Shown: positions 48,975 to 63,315 of the stretch, piece after piece
How positions within the stretch are numbered: the stretch's first letter is position 1
How the letters are laid out: the number at the start of each line of letters is the position of its first letter
Source: Chionoecetes opilio
Lineage: Eukaryota > Arthropoda > Malacostraca > Decapoda > Majidae
NCBI GenBank assembly: GCA_016584305.1
Contig: JACEEZ010021699.1
Location: 75,841-139,840, forward strand
Direction: 5' to 3'
DNA: 64,000 nucleotides
Program-made: the position numbers and the translations under genes
Notes under the pieces: model-generated
The model's database searches: none
What the model was told of the DNA's origin: nothing
What the model saw: only the letters and a program-made list of their open reading frames with translations

Positions 48975-48977
48975 GTA

Positions 48978-49411
48978 AGTCTTCTTGCTGGGTAGAGCTT
49001 GTAGGTCGTTTGCCTGGACGTTAAGTTTGGGATTGATCTCTTTTATGTATAGCGCTTCTAGGATGGGAAGTCGCCGCACATCTGCACACATGTCGACCAA
49101 TTCTGTATTTTCTTCTAGAAATTTTCTTGTTATGATGATGCCATGTTGTTCTATTAGGTGACTTTTTTGGGCTCCGGAAGTTAGGTGGCAAGTAAGACGT
49201 CTGGACAGCTTCGTTGTCGTCATGCCGATGTAGGATGAGGGGAGGACTTCACAGTTTCCTCTTTTACATGTGATCCTATATACGACATGGGACTTTTGTT
49301 TTGTCTCCTTCGTCTGGCTTGGGCTGTTACGGAGAAGGAGGTTGCTGGTGTTCTTGTTTTTGTAGTAAATTTGTAGTTTTATTCTCCTCTCTTGGTCTGC
49401 AGGTTTCACGA
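48978..49411 (-). pseudogene. PLE-2 inverted GIY-YIG fragment
   Basis: On the minus strand it reads VKPADQERRIKLQIYYKNKN, then RITCKRGNCEVLPSSYIGMT, TTKLSRRLTCHLTSG and ENTELVDMCADVRRLPILEA, stopping near the ORF end (QALPS). It is open throughout and nearly identical to the forward copy at 50355-50795, so the two could form a ~430-bp hairpin in RNA. It lacks any RT part. Confidence 0.85.
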
Positions 49412-49412
49412 C

Positions 49413-50800
49413 GTACGACGCCGACGTACCACCTCGCAAAGAAGCTGTGTGGTATTTTGACTCCATACGCACCCAATGCCTACAGCCTTCAATCAGCATC
49501 AGAGTTTCTAGACATACTCAAGACCCACAACGCCAGAGATGCATTCGCTTCGCTTGATGTGGAGTCCCTCTTCACCAACGTACCTGTTGACCGTACCATC
49601 AACTGCATCATCAACCGGGTGTATAACAACTACTCCATCCCGCCGCTTGACGTCCCGGAACCTGTACTACGTGGACTCCTCGAATGCTGCACTAAAGAAG
49701 CACCTTTTACCTCTCCCCGAGGGAACAAGTATCAACATATAGACGACGTCGCTATGGGCTCTCCCTTAGGAGTATTGTTGGCAAACTTCTTCATGGGCTG
49801 CGTAGAAGAAGCATTCAAGAAACTAAGCAAGCCCGACATATACTGCCGCTACATCGATGACATCTTCATCAAAACAACAAGTCACTACGAAGCAGAACAG
49901 CTGAAGCTCTGCCTACAAGATACTTCAGGCCTCACCTTCACCATAGAAAGCAGCTCAGACAAATCAATGCCGTTCTTAGACGTCCTTGTTACGCAGGAAG
50001 AAGAATCATTCATCACAAACGTCTACGTAAAACCAACGAACACCGGACACTGCCTCAACGGAGAAAGCGAATGCCCACAGAGATATAAAGACTCCACAAC
50101 GGTGCTTACATCAGAAGAGCTCTCACACACTGCAGTACATGGCAACTTATGCACAAAGAAATCGAGCGATCCACTCAAGTCCTCATCAACAACGGCTTCA
50201 GCGAGAGAGACATCAACCGTCAGACTAAGAAAATCTTGGAGAACTGGTACAACCCTAACGCCACAAAAAAGAGTCAAGACATAACTATCTTCTACCGGGC
50301 TTTCTTCTCCACCGCTCACCAGGAAGAAGAAAGAATAATATCACAAATCGTCCACCGTAACGTGAAACCTGCAGACCAAGAGAGGAGAATAAAACTACAA
50401 ATTTACTACAAAAAACAAGAACACCAGCAACCTCCTTCTCCGTAACAGCCCAAGCCAGAGGAAGGAGACAAAACAAAAGTCCCATGTCGTATATAGGATC
50501 ACATGCAAAAGAGGAAACTGTGAAGTCCTCCCCTCATCCTACATCGGCATGACGACAACAAAGCTGTCCAGACGTCTTACTTGCCACCTAACTTCCGGAG
50601 CCCAAAAAAGTCACCTATTAGAACAACATGGCATCATCATAACAAGAACATTTCTAGAAGAAAATACAGAATTGGTCGACATGTGTGCAAATGTGCGGCG
50701 ACTTCCCATCCTAGAAGCGCTGTACATAAAAGAGATCAATCCCAAACTTAACGTCCAGGCAAACGACCTACAAGCTCTACCCAGCATGAAAAGAACATAA
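49413..50800 (+). pseudogene. PLE-2 reverse transcriptase plus GIY-YIG endonuclease
   Basis: It begins within RT at TPTYHLAKKLCGILTPYAPN. Motifs: ASLDVESLFTNVPVDRTIN, DVAMGSPLGVLLANFFMG, CRYIDDIFIK (YIDD 49850-49861) and SSDKSMPFLDVLVTQ. A one-base deletion near 50101 (acaacggtg against acaatcggtg in PLE-1) and a one-base insertion near 50412 (extra A) shift the frame. The GIY-YIG domain (SYIGMTTTKLSRRLTCH, near 50535-50590) is then in its own frame to a TAA at 50798 where PLE-1 has AAA. It retains the YIDD catalytic residues and the E of ENTELVDMC. Confidence 0.87.
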
Positions 50801-50847
50801 GCAAATAACAGCCTACTCACAGAAAAGGCAAGCGAAGACCAAACAAC

Positions 50848-50950
50848 CAATCAGCGTCTCCCACTCAAGAAGACGAGAAGCAAAAGCTATCTACCAATCA
50901 ACGACATCGGTAATAGGCTGCGTGGCAGGCAGACCGGCTATAAATAGCGC
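50848..50950 (+). promoter_or_regulatory. PLE promoter-like boxes
   Basis: Two CCAAT boxes (aaccaatcagcg near 50844, taccaatcaacg near 50891) lie upstream of a TATA box, TATAAATAGC (50939-50948). The same arrangement is present in PLE-1 at 37820-37930, with AATAAATAGC in place of the TATA box. Its place directly before the 5' leader fits transcription of the next unit. Confidence 0.55.
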
Positions 50951-51008
50951 TTCACTTCGCATCTTAATCATGCTCACCTCAACTCCTGAGGAGAAGACAT
51001 CTTCCATA

Positions 51009-51053
51009 TGCTGCTGAAGAAGGGTTCTTAGACCTGAAATCGCGATACAGCAA
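51009..51053 (+). ncRNA. Hammerhead-ribozyme-like motif in PLE-2 (candidate)
   Basis: Same order as at 44267: TGCTG, CTGAAGA, A, GGGT-tcttag-ACCT, GAAA, TCGCGA, TA, CAGCA. The single change in stem II (C to T) turns a G-C into a G-U pair, which keeps the stem. The ATG of the following ORF start lies three bases beyond, at 51056. Confidence 0.5.
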
Positions 51054-51175
51054 ACATGACAAGCTACGGCGAAGTCATAAAAGTGATTACAAAAGAGAAT
51101 AAGACACTCTTAAGACAAAGAGAAAATATCTTTAAGAAGATAATAAACGCTGAACTAGCTATCACTTTTAACGAT

Positions 51176-51215
51176 ATATATATATATATATATAATATAT
51201 ATATATATAATATTA

Positions 51216-51262
<47 letters not shown>

Positions 51263-51286
51263 ATAAAATTATATATATATTATATA
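51176..51286. repeat. (AT)n microsatellite
   Basis: AT repeats with several ATAATAT breaks, joined directly to the PLE-2 end. Confidence 0.95.
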
Positions 51287-51475
51287 TACCTGATTCGTCA
51301 GAGGTTAAGGGTTCATGTGTTATACAATCCTAGCAATTTTTCTCGGTGAATAATTCACTCCTTTTCTAGTTTTGTTGAAAAGACTATAAACTCATAAGTA
51401 TAACTTTAATTAAGTTAACTACTATCATCCATCTCCTGGCTTTTCAGTCAATTCAAAAAGGAGAATTGAATATAT

Positions 51476-51548
<73 letters not shown>

Positions 51549-51726
51549 CTCCTTTTTGAATTGACTGAAAAGCCAGGAGATGGATGATAGTAGTTAACTT
51601 AATTAAAGTTATACTTATGAGTTTATAGTCTCTTCAACAAAGCTAGAAAAGGAGTGAATTATTCACCGAGAAAAAGTTGCTAGGATTGTATAACACATGA
51701 ACCCTTAGCCTCTGACGAATCAGGTA
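51287..51726. mobile_element. Palindromic element, ~185-bp arms around an (AT)n loop
   Basis: The arm ACCTGATTCGTCAGAGG ... AAAAAGGAGAATTGAAT (51287-51471) is repeated inverted at about 51541-51726 with four to six differences, around an AT microsatellite. No coding capacity. The left end touches an AT microsatellite. The right end is followed by attgacag. No target duplication identified. Confidence 0.75.
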
Positions 51727-51994
51727 TTGACAGTAAAGGGAAGTAACCTTTGTCTGAGGAATTAACTCTTAAATTGAGGGATGAAAGTAAACACCTCCGA
51801 GTATCTCCGGTTGTAACATAACCTTACTGCACCTCAGATAATTTACTCTACTAACCAGATGTCTAATTCTAACACATCCGCTGCAGATAATTTTTCTTTT
51901 GCCCTTGCCGAGGACCCTTCCTCAGGCCACTGGAACTATTAAGCCCACGTTACTCTGCCAGGGAATACATTAGTCTATGTAAGGATACTATAAA

Positions 51995-52560
51995 AGAAAA
52001 ACATTAAGCACATTACGCACATTTTGATTGCTTTGAATAATATTCTAGCTAACGTCAGCTCTCATCACATTTCAGAGAATGATTAATAAATCCATATCTC
52101 TCTGATATGCCAAAAAAAAAAGTAAAGGCATATCTTGACGTGGTAATTTATGTTAAAGACCCGGAGTCTCAATATTATTAGCTTAACAGCCGTACTCCTC
52201 AAGTTTAGATAAGTAGGACTTAAGATAACCAAATAAAGTGAATAAAAAAAGAAAAAAAACTCATATATGGCAGTAAATGCCAATGTTGCGCATGCATATC
52301 AAGGAAGGTTATTGTCATAACATTCCCAGCGAACATTTTGATTGATTTATAATACTATTTGTGCTGAAATCAGCTCCAATTACTTTTCAGAGGATTCATT
52401 ACTCTCTGATATGCAAAAAAAATGGATATGCATATCTTAATGTTGTGATAATGTGTAGTATAGACCCGGAGTCAGATGTTATTAGCTTACAAGCCGTACC
52501 TACTCCTAAATTTAAAGAAGCATGTCTTCAAGTAGAAAAATAATAAATAAATGAAATAAA
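51995..52560. repeat. Diverged direct duplication, ~290-bp units
   Basis: Words in the same order in both halves: acattttgattg, gctcc-attac/cacatttcagag, ctctctgatatgc, ggcatatctt, agacccggagtc, attagctta, agccgtac and ctcct. Unit 1 runs from about 52018 and unit 2 from about 52334. 51727-51994 and 52561-52956 hold nothing I recognise. Confidence 0.6.
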
Positions 52561-52977
52561 TAAAACTGTCAGTGCGATTGCTCACGCCCTCATGGCCAAT
52601 CTACTGTATTTTATCGTCACTCAACACTTCAAGTGTTATTAAGTGATTACGCGGTGGAGTTTTGGCAACGCACTTCTTAATGAATTTGCAGGGACTTTAA
52701 CACATTACTAACAAACTTCGAGTTATTATTTTTCGAATAGCTCATGATTAGATACTGCTGTAAAGTACTCTACCAGTTTATTGATGACCTTAAGTGCATT
52801 ATCCTTATATATTTTATGTTATACCAACCATTTAGTGGGATTCCTCTTTGCTATGTTTTCATGAAAGCCCTCACCTTGTATAGGCATTTTTAAGGAGCGT
52901 TGGCAACACCGAGAATCTTTAGTACACAATGATGTAACATGGTTAGGTATACATGTCTCTAGACCAGTGGTTCTTAA

Positions 52978-53646
52978 CAGTGGCGGCTCGTGGCATAGGG
53001 CTGCAGAGCTGCAGCACCCCCAGACACTCACTGCCAGGTGTATGATGCCTATAGAGACACAGCAGAATTGATACAATATTAACAAATATATCATAATAAA
53101 AAGTCAGTATATGATATTTTATTATTTTCAATACGTTACTAAGTGAATTTTCATTAAAACCAGACCAAAATTTAAGTTACTTTCATATTTCCTGTGCGAT
53201 TATGTCTGCGCCGCTGCTGCGCAACTTGTGAAAACAATGAGCTGCATTCGAGGCCAAATAAGTCTCGTCCCTATCGTGTTTACAGTGCGTGTAGACGGTG
53301 TGGTTGAATCTTGCTTTCGTCAATTACCATATGACGATGGAAAATCCAGTGAAGTATTTTCAAAACATCAACTTATCCCAGCTCACATTAAATGAAAAGA
53401 CTGAAATCAAGCGGTACCGACTTTATTTTCAAGTAATACTGTAATTCTACCATCACCAACTCAGCCATCCCCTCTACTACCAACACTACCACCCCAACAA
53501 ACCCTTCTACCACCACCACTACTACCATGCCCTGAAATCCGTGAATATCAACTAAAACTCATACTTGAGATTGGTAAAATTTGTGTATCCTACTGTTGTG
53601 TGAAGTTTGCAGTCCCTCCATTGTATTTTATCACGAGTTGCCACTG
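52978..53646. mobile_element. hAT-type MITE (669 bp) inside the hAT left terminus
   Basis: The left end CAGTGGCGGCTCGTG and the right end CACGAGTTGCCACTG are inverted repeats (two mismatches). It is flanked by a perfect 8-bp duplication GTTCTTAA (52970-52977, 53647-53654), which is part of the host hAT terminal repeat itself. The interior is non-coding, with a CCA/CTA triplet-rich segment at 53450-53530. Confidence 0.85.
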
Positions 53647-53989
53647 GTTCTTAACCTTTTTCAATGTATGCACCCCTTTCAAGTCAGCAGTCAGTTCTTG
53701 CTCCCCCTGAATTGCTGAAATACAAACAAATGCTAAAATACAAAGTTGATGTCATGTGTATTAATAACAAAACCACGTGGTTTTTTTCTAATGCTCAATG
53801 ACAAAGCTTAACATTTTTTTGCGTGACAAAAAACCAGAGTACTTATATTAGTAAAAAATTAAATTACATTATTTTGCCTGTAATGCACAGAAAACCTAGT
53901 GACTTTGTTGCTGCTGTATTTTTTCCATGATAACATCAGATCTTGGTGTCATTTTACTGAGTGCTACTCGCACTTATATTAGTAAAAAC

Positions 53990-56667
<2,678 letters not shown>

Positions 56668-56687
56668 CTAAGAACACTCAATCATCA

Positions 56688-57510
56688 ATCATTGGGGGCA
56701 TCATCCCAGCGATACCCCATGATTCTGTGAAGACACTTATTACCAAAGGCATTGATTCGTCTCTTCAAGTCACTATTTAGTGTCCATGTCTCACAACCAT
56801 AGAGTAAGACAGGGATCACAAGCGATTTGTAGATCCGGATCTTTGTCCTCCTGCACAGGTACCGACAACGCCAAATACTCCGCACTGAGCGAGTCCATAA
56901 CACGTGGGCTATGCCAATCCGCCGTAAGACTTCTGACGTGACCGCCGTCATTATGGACTGCGCTACCAAGGTATGTAAAACTTTCCAAGATCTCAATGTC
57001 CTCGCCACACGCATGAACAGACTGTACTGACTCATCTAGTAAGTCTCAAACACTGGACCTTGGTCTTGAGCCAAGAAACTCAAGTCCCAAAGGCTTTGCT
57101 CTCGTGCAGCGCCTGAGAGCCATCACCAGACCTCCAGGGACTCAGCAAAGATTACTGCATCATCGGCAAAAAAAAAAGATCAGTATCTTGGTGTTGCCGA
57201 CGGGTGCCCACAATACTTTGATCTAAAAAAATGCCAAACCAGTCCATACAAGCGTTGAAAATATGGGGCAAGGACGCACCCTTGCCCCACTCCGTATTCA
57301 CAGGAAAAAAGTGGGGTACACCTGCCCCCACTTTACAGCACTCCCCAGTCCCGAAAAGAGACCCCGTAATCAAACAATAGTCCTTTAGGAATCCCCCGAA
57401 GCGCAAAAAAGATCCCAGAGTGATCACGATGCACGAGTCAAACGCTCTTGAGACAACAAGCGAAGCACCCGTCCCAAACTCACGTCGGGGTTCCACCAGG
57501 ACACGAAGCG
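56688..57510 (-). pseudogene. RTE-like reverse transcriptase, copy 3, 3' part
   Basis: Fragments FADDAV-type region (near 57170), ESFTYLGSAVHNDG (near 56940-56988), KIRIYKSLVIPVLLYGCETW (near 56800) and NKCLHRIMGYRWDD joined directly to APND by the deletion. From about 57030 leftward in the gene, single-base losses and homopolymer changes destroy the frame. Confidence 0.78.
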
Positions 57511-57519
57511 TAGGAGGGA

Positions 57520-58620
57520 TTTTCTTATTATATTATTTTATTATTTTTATATTATTATTATATTATTATTTTTATTTATTTCTATACTATTACTATGCAC
57601 GTGTATTAAACAATTACTGTGTTAAATTGCTACTATCTTTTAAAAATTCCTGTTGTTATTATTATTATTATTTTTATTATTTTATTATTTTGGCTAATTT
57701 TTTGGTTTATTTTATTTAAATTATTATTATTATTTTTTATTATTTATTATTATTATTATTTTTATTTTTTATAATTTTGTTTTTATTATTGTTTTATTTT
57801 TGTTTTTAATTTTCATTACTTTTTTTATTATTGTTATTTTAGTTGTTTTGGTGATGGGAATTTTATTATTTTTTATTATTTATTTTTATATTATTATTTT
57901 TGTTACAATATTAACATTATTATTATTACTAATATTTTTATTGTTGTAAAATATTTTACTACTCTTTTTACCATTTTTATTTGCTAATGAAAACCCCCCA
58001 AATTTTACTATATATTGCATGTTTAAAATTGTATACATGCTAAAACACAACTATTTCAAAATTTAAATTTTTGTCATTTTTACATAATCTTATTATTATC
58101 ATTAATATATCTTTATTATTATTTTTATTTTTATTATTATTTATTATTTTTATTATTATTATTTTAAAATATTACTATTTTTTACTATTATTTTTGTTTT
58201 TATTGCTATTATATTTTTTTATTATTTTTTAGTATTACTATTTTTATTATTATTTTTTCTTTATTATTATTATTGTTTCTATTTTTACTGTGTTATTATT
58301 TTTATTTCATTATTATTATTTTATTATATTATTATTATTATTTTTATTATTTTTATTATTAAATTTTATATTTATTTTATTATTATTTCCCTTTTTATTA
58401 CTATTTCTATTATTATTATGACTTTATTTATTTTCATTATTTTTTATTTTTTTATTTATCATTTTTTAATTAGTTGTTGTTTTATTATTATTTTTATTTA
58501 TTATGTTATTTTTACGGATGAATAAATTATTATTATTGATTAATTTTTTAATTTATTATTATTATTATTTTTGTTGTTGCTCCTTATACTTTTACTGCAG
58601 AATAAAGTTATTCACTTTTG
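57520..58620. repeat. TTA/ATT-rich degenerate microsatellite
   Basis: Over a kilobase of impure TTATTATTTTT, with no other signal. Confidence 0.9.
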
Positions 58621-59999
58621 TTCTAGCCTGGCGGATTTAAATTTTCCAACATACAGTATGACACCCCGGTGCAGTTTAAGACTGTTTTTTCCATTTTCTT
58701 TGTACATAATTAATTTAATATAGAGAGTTAACCTTTTTTTCATCCCTTTTTCAATGATATTGATGAATGATCAGAAAATGACTTAATAGGAAATCAAAAT
58801 CAGATGCAGGCCACATGGTTTTTAAATCTTTTCAAAGTATTATGTATATAATTTACAATGATTCTTTTTCCCCCAGGATTCTACAAAAACTAACAATTTT
58901 TCATGAAAAACTAAGACATTAAAAAAAATAGATAATACCAATATTCTAAAATCCCCCAATTTCATCCCAGTATCATAGCTTCACGGGGAAACTTGGTGAG
59001 AAAATAACAAACATCTTCAGAATTTCCGGGATCACCCCATATCTTGTAAGAACAGTAGGGCCAAGGGGGGTTTTATATCATTTTTTTGAAAATTTTTAAA
59101 ACTAACAACAAATCATTTCTGTATCAATAATGAATTAAATTTACTTACTTTTAATTATTACTGAACATCAGTTTTCGTTTTGTGCAATATATAGCCCAAA
59201 TAGAAACATATTGCAGTAGACGAATTCCGAATGCATAAATACAGCTTTCAAGACAAAGCAAAACTAATAAAATAATCCCCATAGGAGATTTTAAATTTAA
59301 AAAACTTACTGAGATACAACCCAACACCAAAAAAAATAATTTTCTACAAACATTAAACTTTAAATTTTGTTCCCACATCTCCAGACCCACAGTTTTCCAA
59401 TAGTTTAAAATTGGGTGACCTTTCTCCTGCCCATATATACACAAATTTTTTTGGGAAAAGGGTTTACCGGGTTTTTCCCCTTTCCTTTCGGCCCATTTCC
59501 CCTATTTTTTTAAATTTTTCCTTCCCCCAAAAAAAATTTCAAAGCTCAATAAAATAGAATTTCAAAAATGTAACTCCAAAATAATAAGGAGCTTTTCCCC
59601 AAAAAAATTCACACCATATAGGGAAAAATTTTATCTTCAAAAGATAAAATTTAAATTTTAATACTTTTCTAGAAAAAACTGAGAAATTTTAAATGAAGTT
59701 TCCAAAAAAAACAAAATATATTTCTGAAAAATCGGCTACAAAACCCCTTGGATAAGAGCTTAATTAAACGGTAAGACCAAAAAAATCTTTAAGGGACTAT
59801 AAAAAAAAGGTTTGTCTCTGAAAGTTATTATAAAAAATCCCGCAATGCCAAAAGGGTTTAAAAACAAACATAAAATTTCATACATAGTCGATTTTTACAA
59901 ACTTTAAAAAGGGAACAGCAAAAATATGGAAAACCATAAATCAGCTGAAAAAAATATAAAAAAAATTATCTATTACAAAAAAATGAATAAAAAGTAAGA
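58620..59999. other. AT-rich unassigned segment
   Basis: No domain seen on either strand. It lies where the endonuclease part of the LINE at 60000-61580 would be expected, so it may be that region beyond recognition. Confidence 0.4.
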
Positions 60000-61580
60000 G
60001 ATCCCCATCCGATATGCAGAGGCCTTCAATAAGTATTAACAGATTTTGTTTCCCATTTAGAAAACAACATCCCCCTTCAAATTTTAACCCACGACTTTCG
60101 AGAGGAATTTTCCAAATAATGTTTGTTCCTCCATTTTACACAAAGGACTTTGCAGCTGTTAAACTCATTACAAAACAAAAGTGTAAACCCCATAAAATTT
60201 CTGTCCTCTCCAAAAAAGTAATAAAAAAACAAATGGGTTTTCCCTTTATCAATCTTGTTCAACCAGCCATCGAAAAGGAATTTTTCCCCCCAATTTAAAA
60301 AACTGAAACCGTAACCCCTATTTATAAAAAAGGTAAAAAGACAACATTGCCAATTACGGGAAAAAACATGCTAAAGCACTACTAAAAAATTCAAAAAAAT
60401 TAATGAAAAAAATTCTTTTAAATTTTTTAAAAAAAAAATCTATTATCAAAAAGAAAAATTTGGGTTTTCGACAAGGCTTTAAGTCCCTTTAGTTTTTGGA
60501 AACCGCCTCACGAAACATCTACTCTGCCTTGGTGCTCAACATAAAATGCTCACTATTTATAGATTTTACAAAAAGTTTTGATACAGGGAAAATGATATCT
60601 TACTACAAAATTGAAACTTTTAGGGTTTTACGTGGCATCTACGTGAGGGTTTTAGAGACTCCCTTACCGGTAGACCCAAAGTAAAAAATTTAAAATTTGT
60701 CTTCTATATCAAATTTCAGTACGGAGTCCCCCGGGTAGTGCCCGGTCCCATTTTTTTCCCTTTTTTAAAATACATGATCTCCCAAATGATTTTCAAATTT
60801 AAAAACAAAACTTTTGCTGATGACTTACTTTTTTCATTTTCTGGTGCGTCCTACATCCTTGATAGAAACAGCCAACCCCAAAACCCAGAAAATTTTATAA
60901 ATGGTGTTTTAGTAATGACTACCGAATTTAAAAAAAACGTTTATGCTCTTACCAACAAGGCGCAAATTCTCCCCTCGTTTACAACAACAATGTTTTCAAC
61001 AGAACTAACCAAAAACAAACTACTAGGGTAACTTTTTGATAAATATCCTTTAAAACCAAAATTTAAGAATTATGTCTTAAATTGTTAGAATCGATCCCCC
61101 CCCCATTATATCAAATTAGAGACCTTATGCCTAAAAAATTAAAATCTCTATAAGGCCCCGATTGCCACACTTTCAATATTGTACCCGTCTGGGCAACAAC
61201 ATATCCCATCATTTACTTCCCGTTCGGCTACAAAAAAAAATAATAGGCATTACAAATTTGGGCTATTATCATACTCACCTTTTTTTTAAAAAATATAAAT
61301 CTTTAAATTATTTGACATAAACAAAATTTAAAATTTAAATATGCAAAATTTGTTACTGGTGGTATTATATAAATTTCTCCCCCAACATAATACCCCCCCC
61401 GCAAAATGTGAAAAACCTCCCTGTACAAACAAACCTGACAGTTTTTCAACAATCACTAGCCTACTCTGGCCTAAGATATGGAATAATATACCCCCACTTG
61501 TTAAAACCCCACAACATTATGTTTATTTAAAAGACATACAAAAAATATTTATGTCCCAATACGACAAGAATTTGTTTTAA
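60000..61580 (+). pseudogene. CR1/L2-like LINE reverse transcriptase remains
   Basis: Fragments over several frames: EKEFFPP next to VTPIYKKGKK (near 60290-60335), ETASRNIYSAL (60499), CSLFIDFTKSFDT (near 60548; the A of the usual FTKAFD is S), YGVP (near 60720), PGPIFF with the catalytic FADDLLFSFSGAS (near 60810-60850), then KKNVYALTNK and the C-terminal IIGITN, KPPCTNKPDSF and PKIWNNIPPLVK that are typical of CR1-type ORF ends. The consensus is noisy: extra bases in A, T and C runs break the frame every 50-100 bases. Clade assigned from the C-terminal pattern. Confidence 0.62.
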
Positions 61581-61930
61581 TATTTGTTCTAATATTTGTT
61601 TTAATATATTTCCAAGATGGTCAGTGATTTTTATAGTGCCAAAAATACATTTTATTAGCATTTAAAATTAATTTTTTGAGCAATTGTCTGCATTTTTCCT
61701 GTTTTTTTTTTGATTTGTTTGGTTTTTTTTACCTTGTTTTTCTTTTTTTTTTCTTTTTTTCTTCTTTTTTATGTAATTTTACTGACGTCCAGATAAACTT
61801 TTTGGGGAAGTAGGAGATCTGCCCGAATAGCCGTATGGGTTTGTATGGGCTGCTTACACAAAAGTTATAAACATTTAAGTAGTATCAGGTAAGCATATAA
61901 AGTGTTTCAAGTGTTTTAAGGTTTCAAGTG

Positions 61931-62587
61931 TAGGATACGGTCCCTTGTGATTTCCAGGCGGAACCCAACTGTGGGGGTTCTGATGCTTCACCAGATGACG
62001 CGAATCCGTGTCAGCAATAGATGGGCAAGCACCTTGCCTGTACGCTGAGCAGGTAATCCCGCGGGAATTGTTGCAGTCCTGCCCCGGGCCCCCTTTCCCT
62101 TTCCCGATAGGGACGACCAGCCCCTTTTCCCGTCAGGGGGAATGGTACCTGATTTCCCCACGGCAGTCAAGGCGCTGCAACCCCCGGGTTATGGTCTCAC
62201 CCCCAGCTTTTAGGAAACTCCGCACGATATTACAAACACCAGCGCCTTTTCCCCCCCCAATTTTCTACAGCCTCTTGAAATTTTGTCAAGAGAGGGTGCG
62301 GTTTTGTAATGGGAAAATCGGATCCCCTGCCCGTAACCATGGGTGAAGCTGCCCAGTTTGGGGGGTCCACCCTGAACAACTGCCCAAAAAACTCATCCCA
62401 AGGCCATTGCCCATCCATATCCGCACGAGGCGCCATCTGCTGTTCGAATAGCATTCGCCCCAGAAGGAGACTTGGAACGGGTTTTTGGGGTCGGTAGGGG
62501 GGTCGGGGTCATTTGCGTTCAAATGACCCCGGGCATCCCCAGCGAGATTGCATACCTTCCTTGGGTTTTCCCCAGGAGGGTTCTAGT
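61931..62587 (-). pseudogene. RTE-like reverse transcriptase, copy 3, 5' part
   Basis: Corresponds to 22575-23190 of copy 1 and 32610-33280 of copy 2. Readable pieces: GTIPPDGKRGWSSLSGKGKG, KVLAHLLLTRI and DMDGQW. Compared with copy 1, many positions have taken the base of their neighbour (cag to ccg, agg to ggg), and single bases are lost. The frame is not open over more than about 80 codons. Confidence 0.75.
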
Positions 62588-62769
62588 CAGTGTTCTAAGC
62601 CAGCAGTGTTCTAAGAACACTGCTATAGCAAAAATAATAATACATTTGTTCTTCAGAAAAAAATCACATGCGTATATAGAAATAAATCTTGCGTACATTT
62701 TTCCATAGGCATCTTCGCACTCCCTAGGAACCGGCTTCGCACCCCCGGTTAAGAACCACTGCTATAGAC

Positions 62770-63271
62770 CAGGGTTCTTCAAAGTACGGGTCGCGACCCA
62801 ATACTGGGTTGCAAGCCTTTGCTCAGTGGGTCGCCACATCGTAAACTGATTATTATATAATCAATATATGAAATGCATTAATAAGAGAGAGAGAGAAAGA
62901 GAGACAGAGAGAATGCTGATGGGAGAAGGCAGGACGACGCATCATTTTCACTTGTCAATCAATTAATATTGTTTTTCTCTACTTACGTAGCTACAATTTA
63001 CAGAACACTTCTACATATTTTTAAAATACTTTTAATAGATAAGGTTTTAAACTGGCACACTCAAACATATGCATTTATTTTGAATGCATAGATGCATGTA
63101 TGTATGTATATATGTATGCATATTTATATGCATATGTATGTATGTAATTGTAAAAAATAAATCACATCGGAAAGAGAAAGCAGCTACAGACGTATAATAG
63201 GGTCGTGAATGTAATAAATGTAATGCATATAATCAAACTGGGTCGCGATGAAAAAAGTTTGAAGAACACTG
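62770..63271. mobile_element. hAT-type MITE (502 bp)
   Basis: Ends CAGGGTTCTTCAAAGT and ACTTTTTTCATC-type complement: the right end reads AAAAGTTTGAAGAACACTG. Terminal repeats match at 13 of 14 positions, followed by a second matching block CGCGACCCA. Flanks CTATAGAC (62762-62769) and CTCTAGAC (63272-63279), 7 of 8 equal. The interior has GA repeats (62881-62910) and TATG/ATGC repeats (63085-63145). No coding capacity. Confidence 0.8.
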
Positions 63272-63315
63272 CTCTAGACCACCGCAAGGACGCGATTGGG
63301 TAGTTGACCGAACGA

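Larger units (their letters stand above)
48978..51175 (+). mobile_element. Penelope-like element 2 (PLE-2), 5'-truncated with an inverted 5' tail
   Basis: An inverted GIY-YIG segment (48978-49411) is fused at about 49412 to a forward RT plus GIY-YIG region (49413-50800). This is followed by the 3' non-coding region with promoter-like boxes, the 5' leader and the first ~40 codons of the next unit (ATG 51056), ending in TTTTAACGA at an AT microsatellite. Confidence 0.82.
57516..61930 (+). mobile_element. Insertion in LINE copy 3: AT-rich tract plus CR1/L2-like LINE
   Basis: Bounded by TAGGA at 57511-57515 and 61931-61935. It contains a ~1.1-kb TTA-rich tract (57520-58620), an AT-rich unassigned segment (58620-60000), LINE reverse-transcriptase remains (60000-61580) and a T-rich 3' region with tttcaagtgttttaaggtttcaagtg at its end. 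Consensus quality is low throughout. Confidence 0.6.
56679..62610 (-). mobile_element. RTE-like LINE, copy 3, in two pieces around a 4.4-kb insertion
   Basis: It is flanked by the 11-bp duplication CTAAGAACACT (56668-56678 and 62611-62621). The 3' part is 56679-57515 and the 5' part 61931-62587. The two rejoin at TAGGA in the order of copies 1 and 2. A 321-bp internal deletion (corresponding to 21410-21730 of copy 1) removed the C-terminal ~100 codons. The 5' end stops at ggttctagtc. 62588-62610 is filler resembling the flank (agtgttctaagcc). Tail GATTGATGATTG at 56679-56692. Confidence 0.85.
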
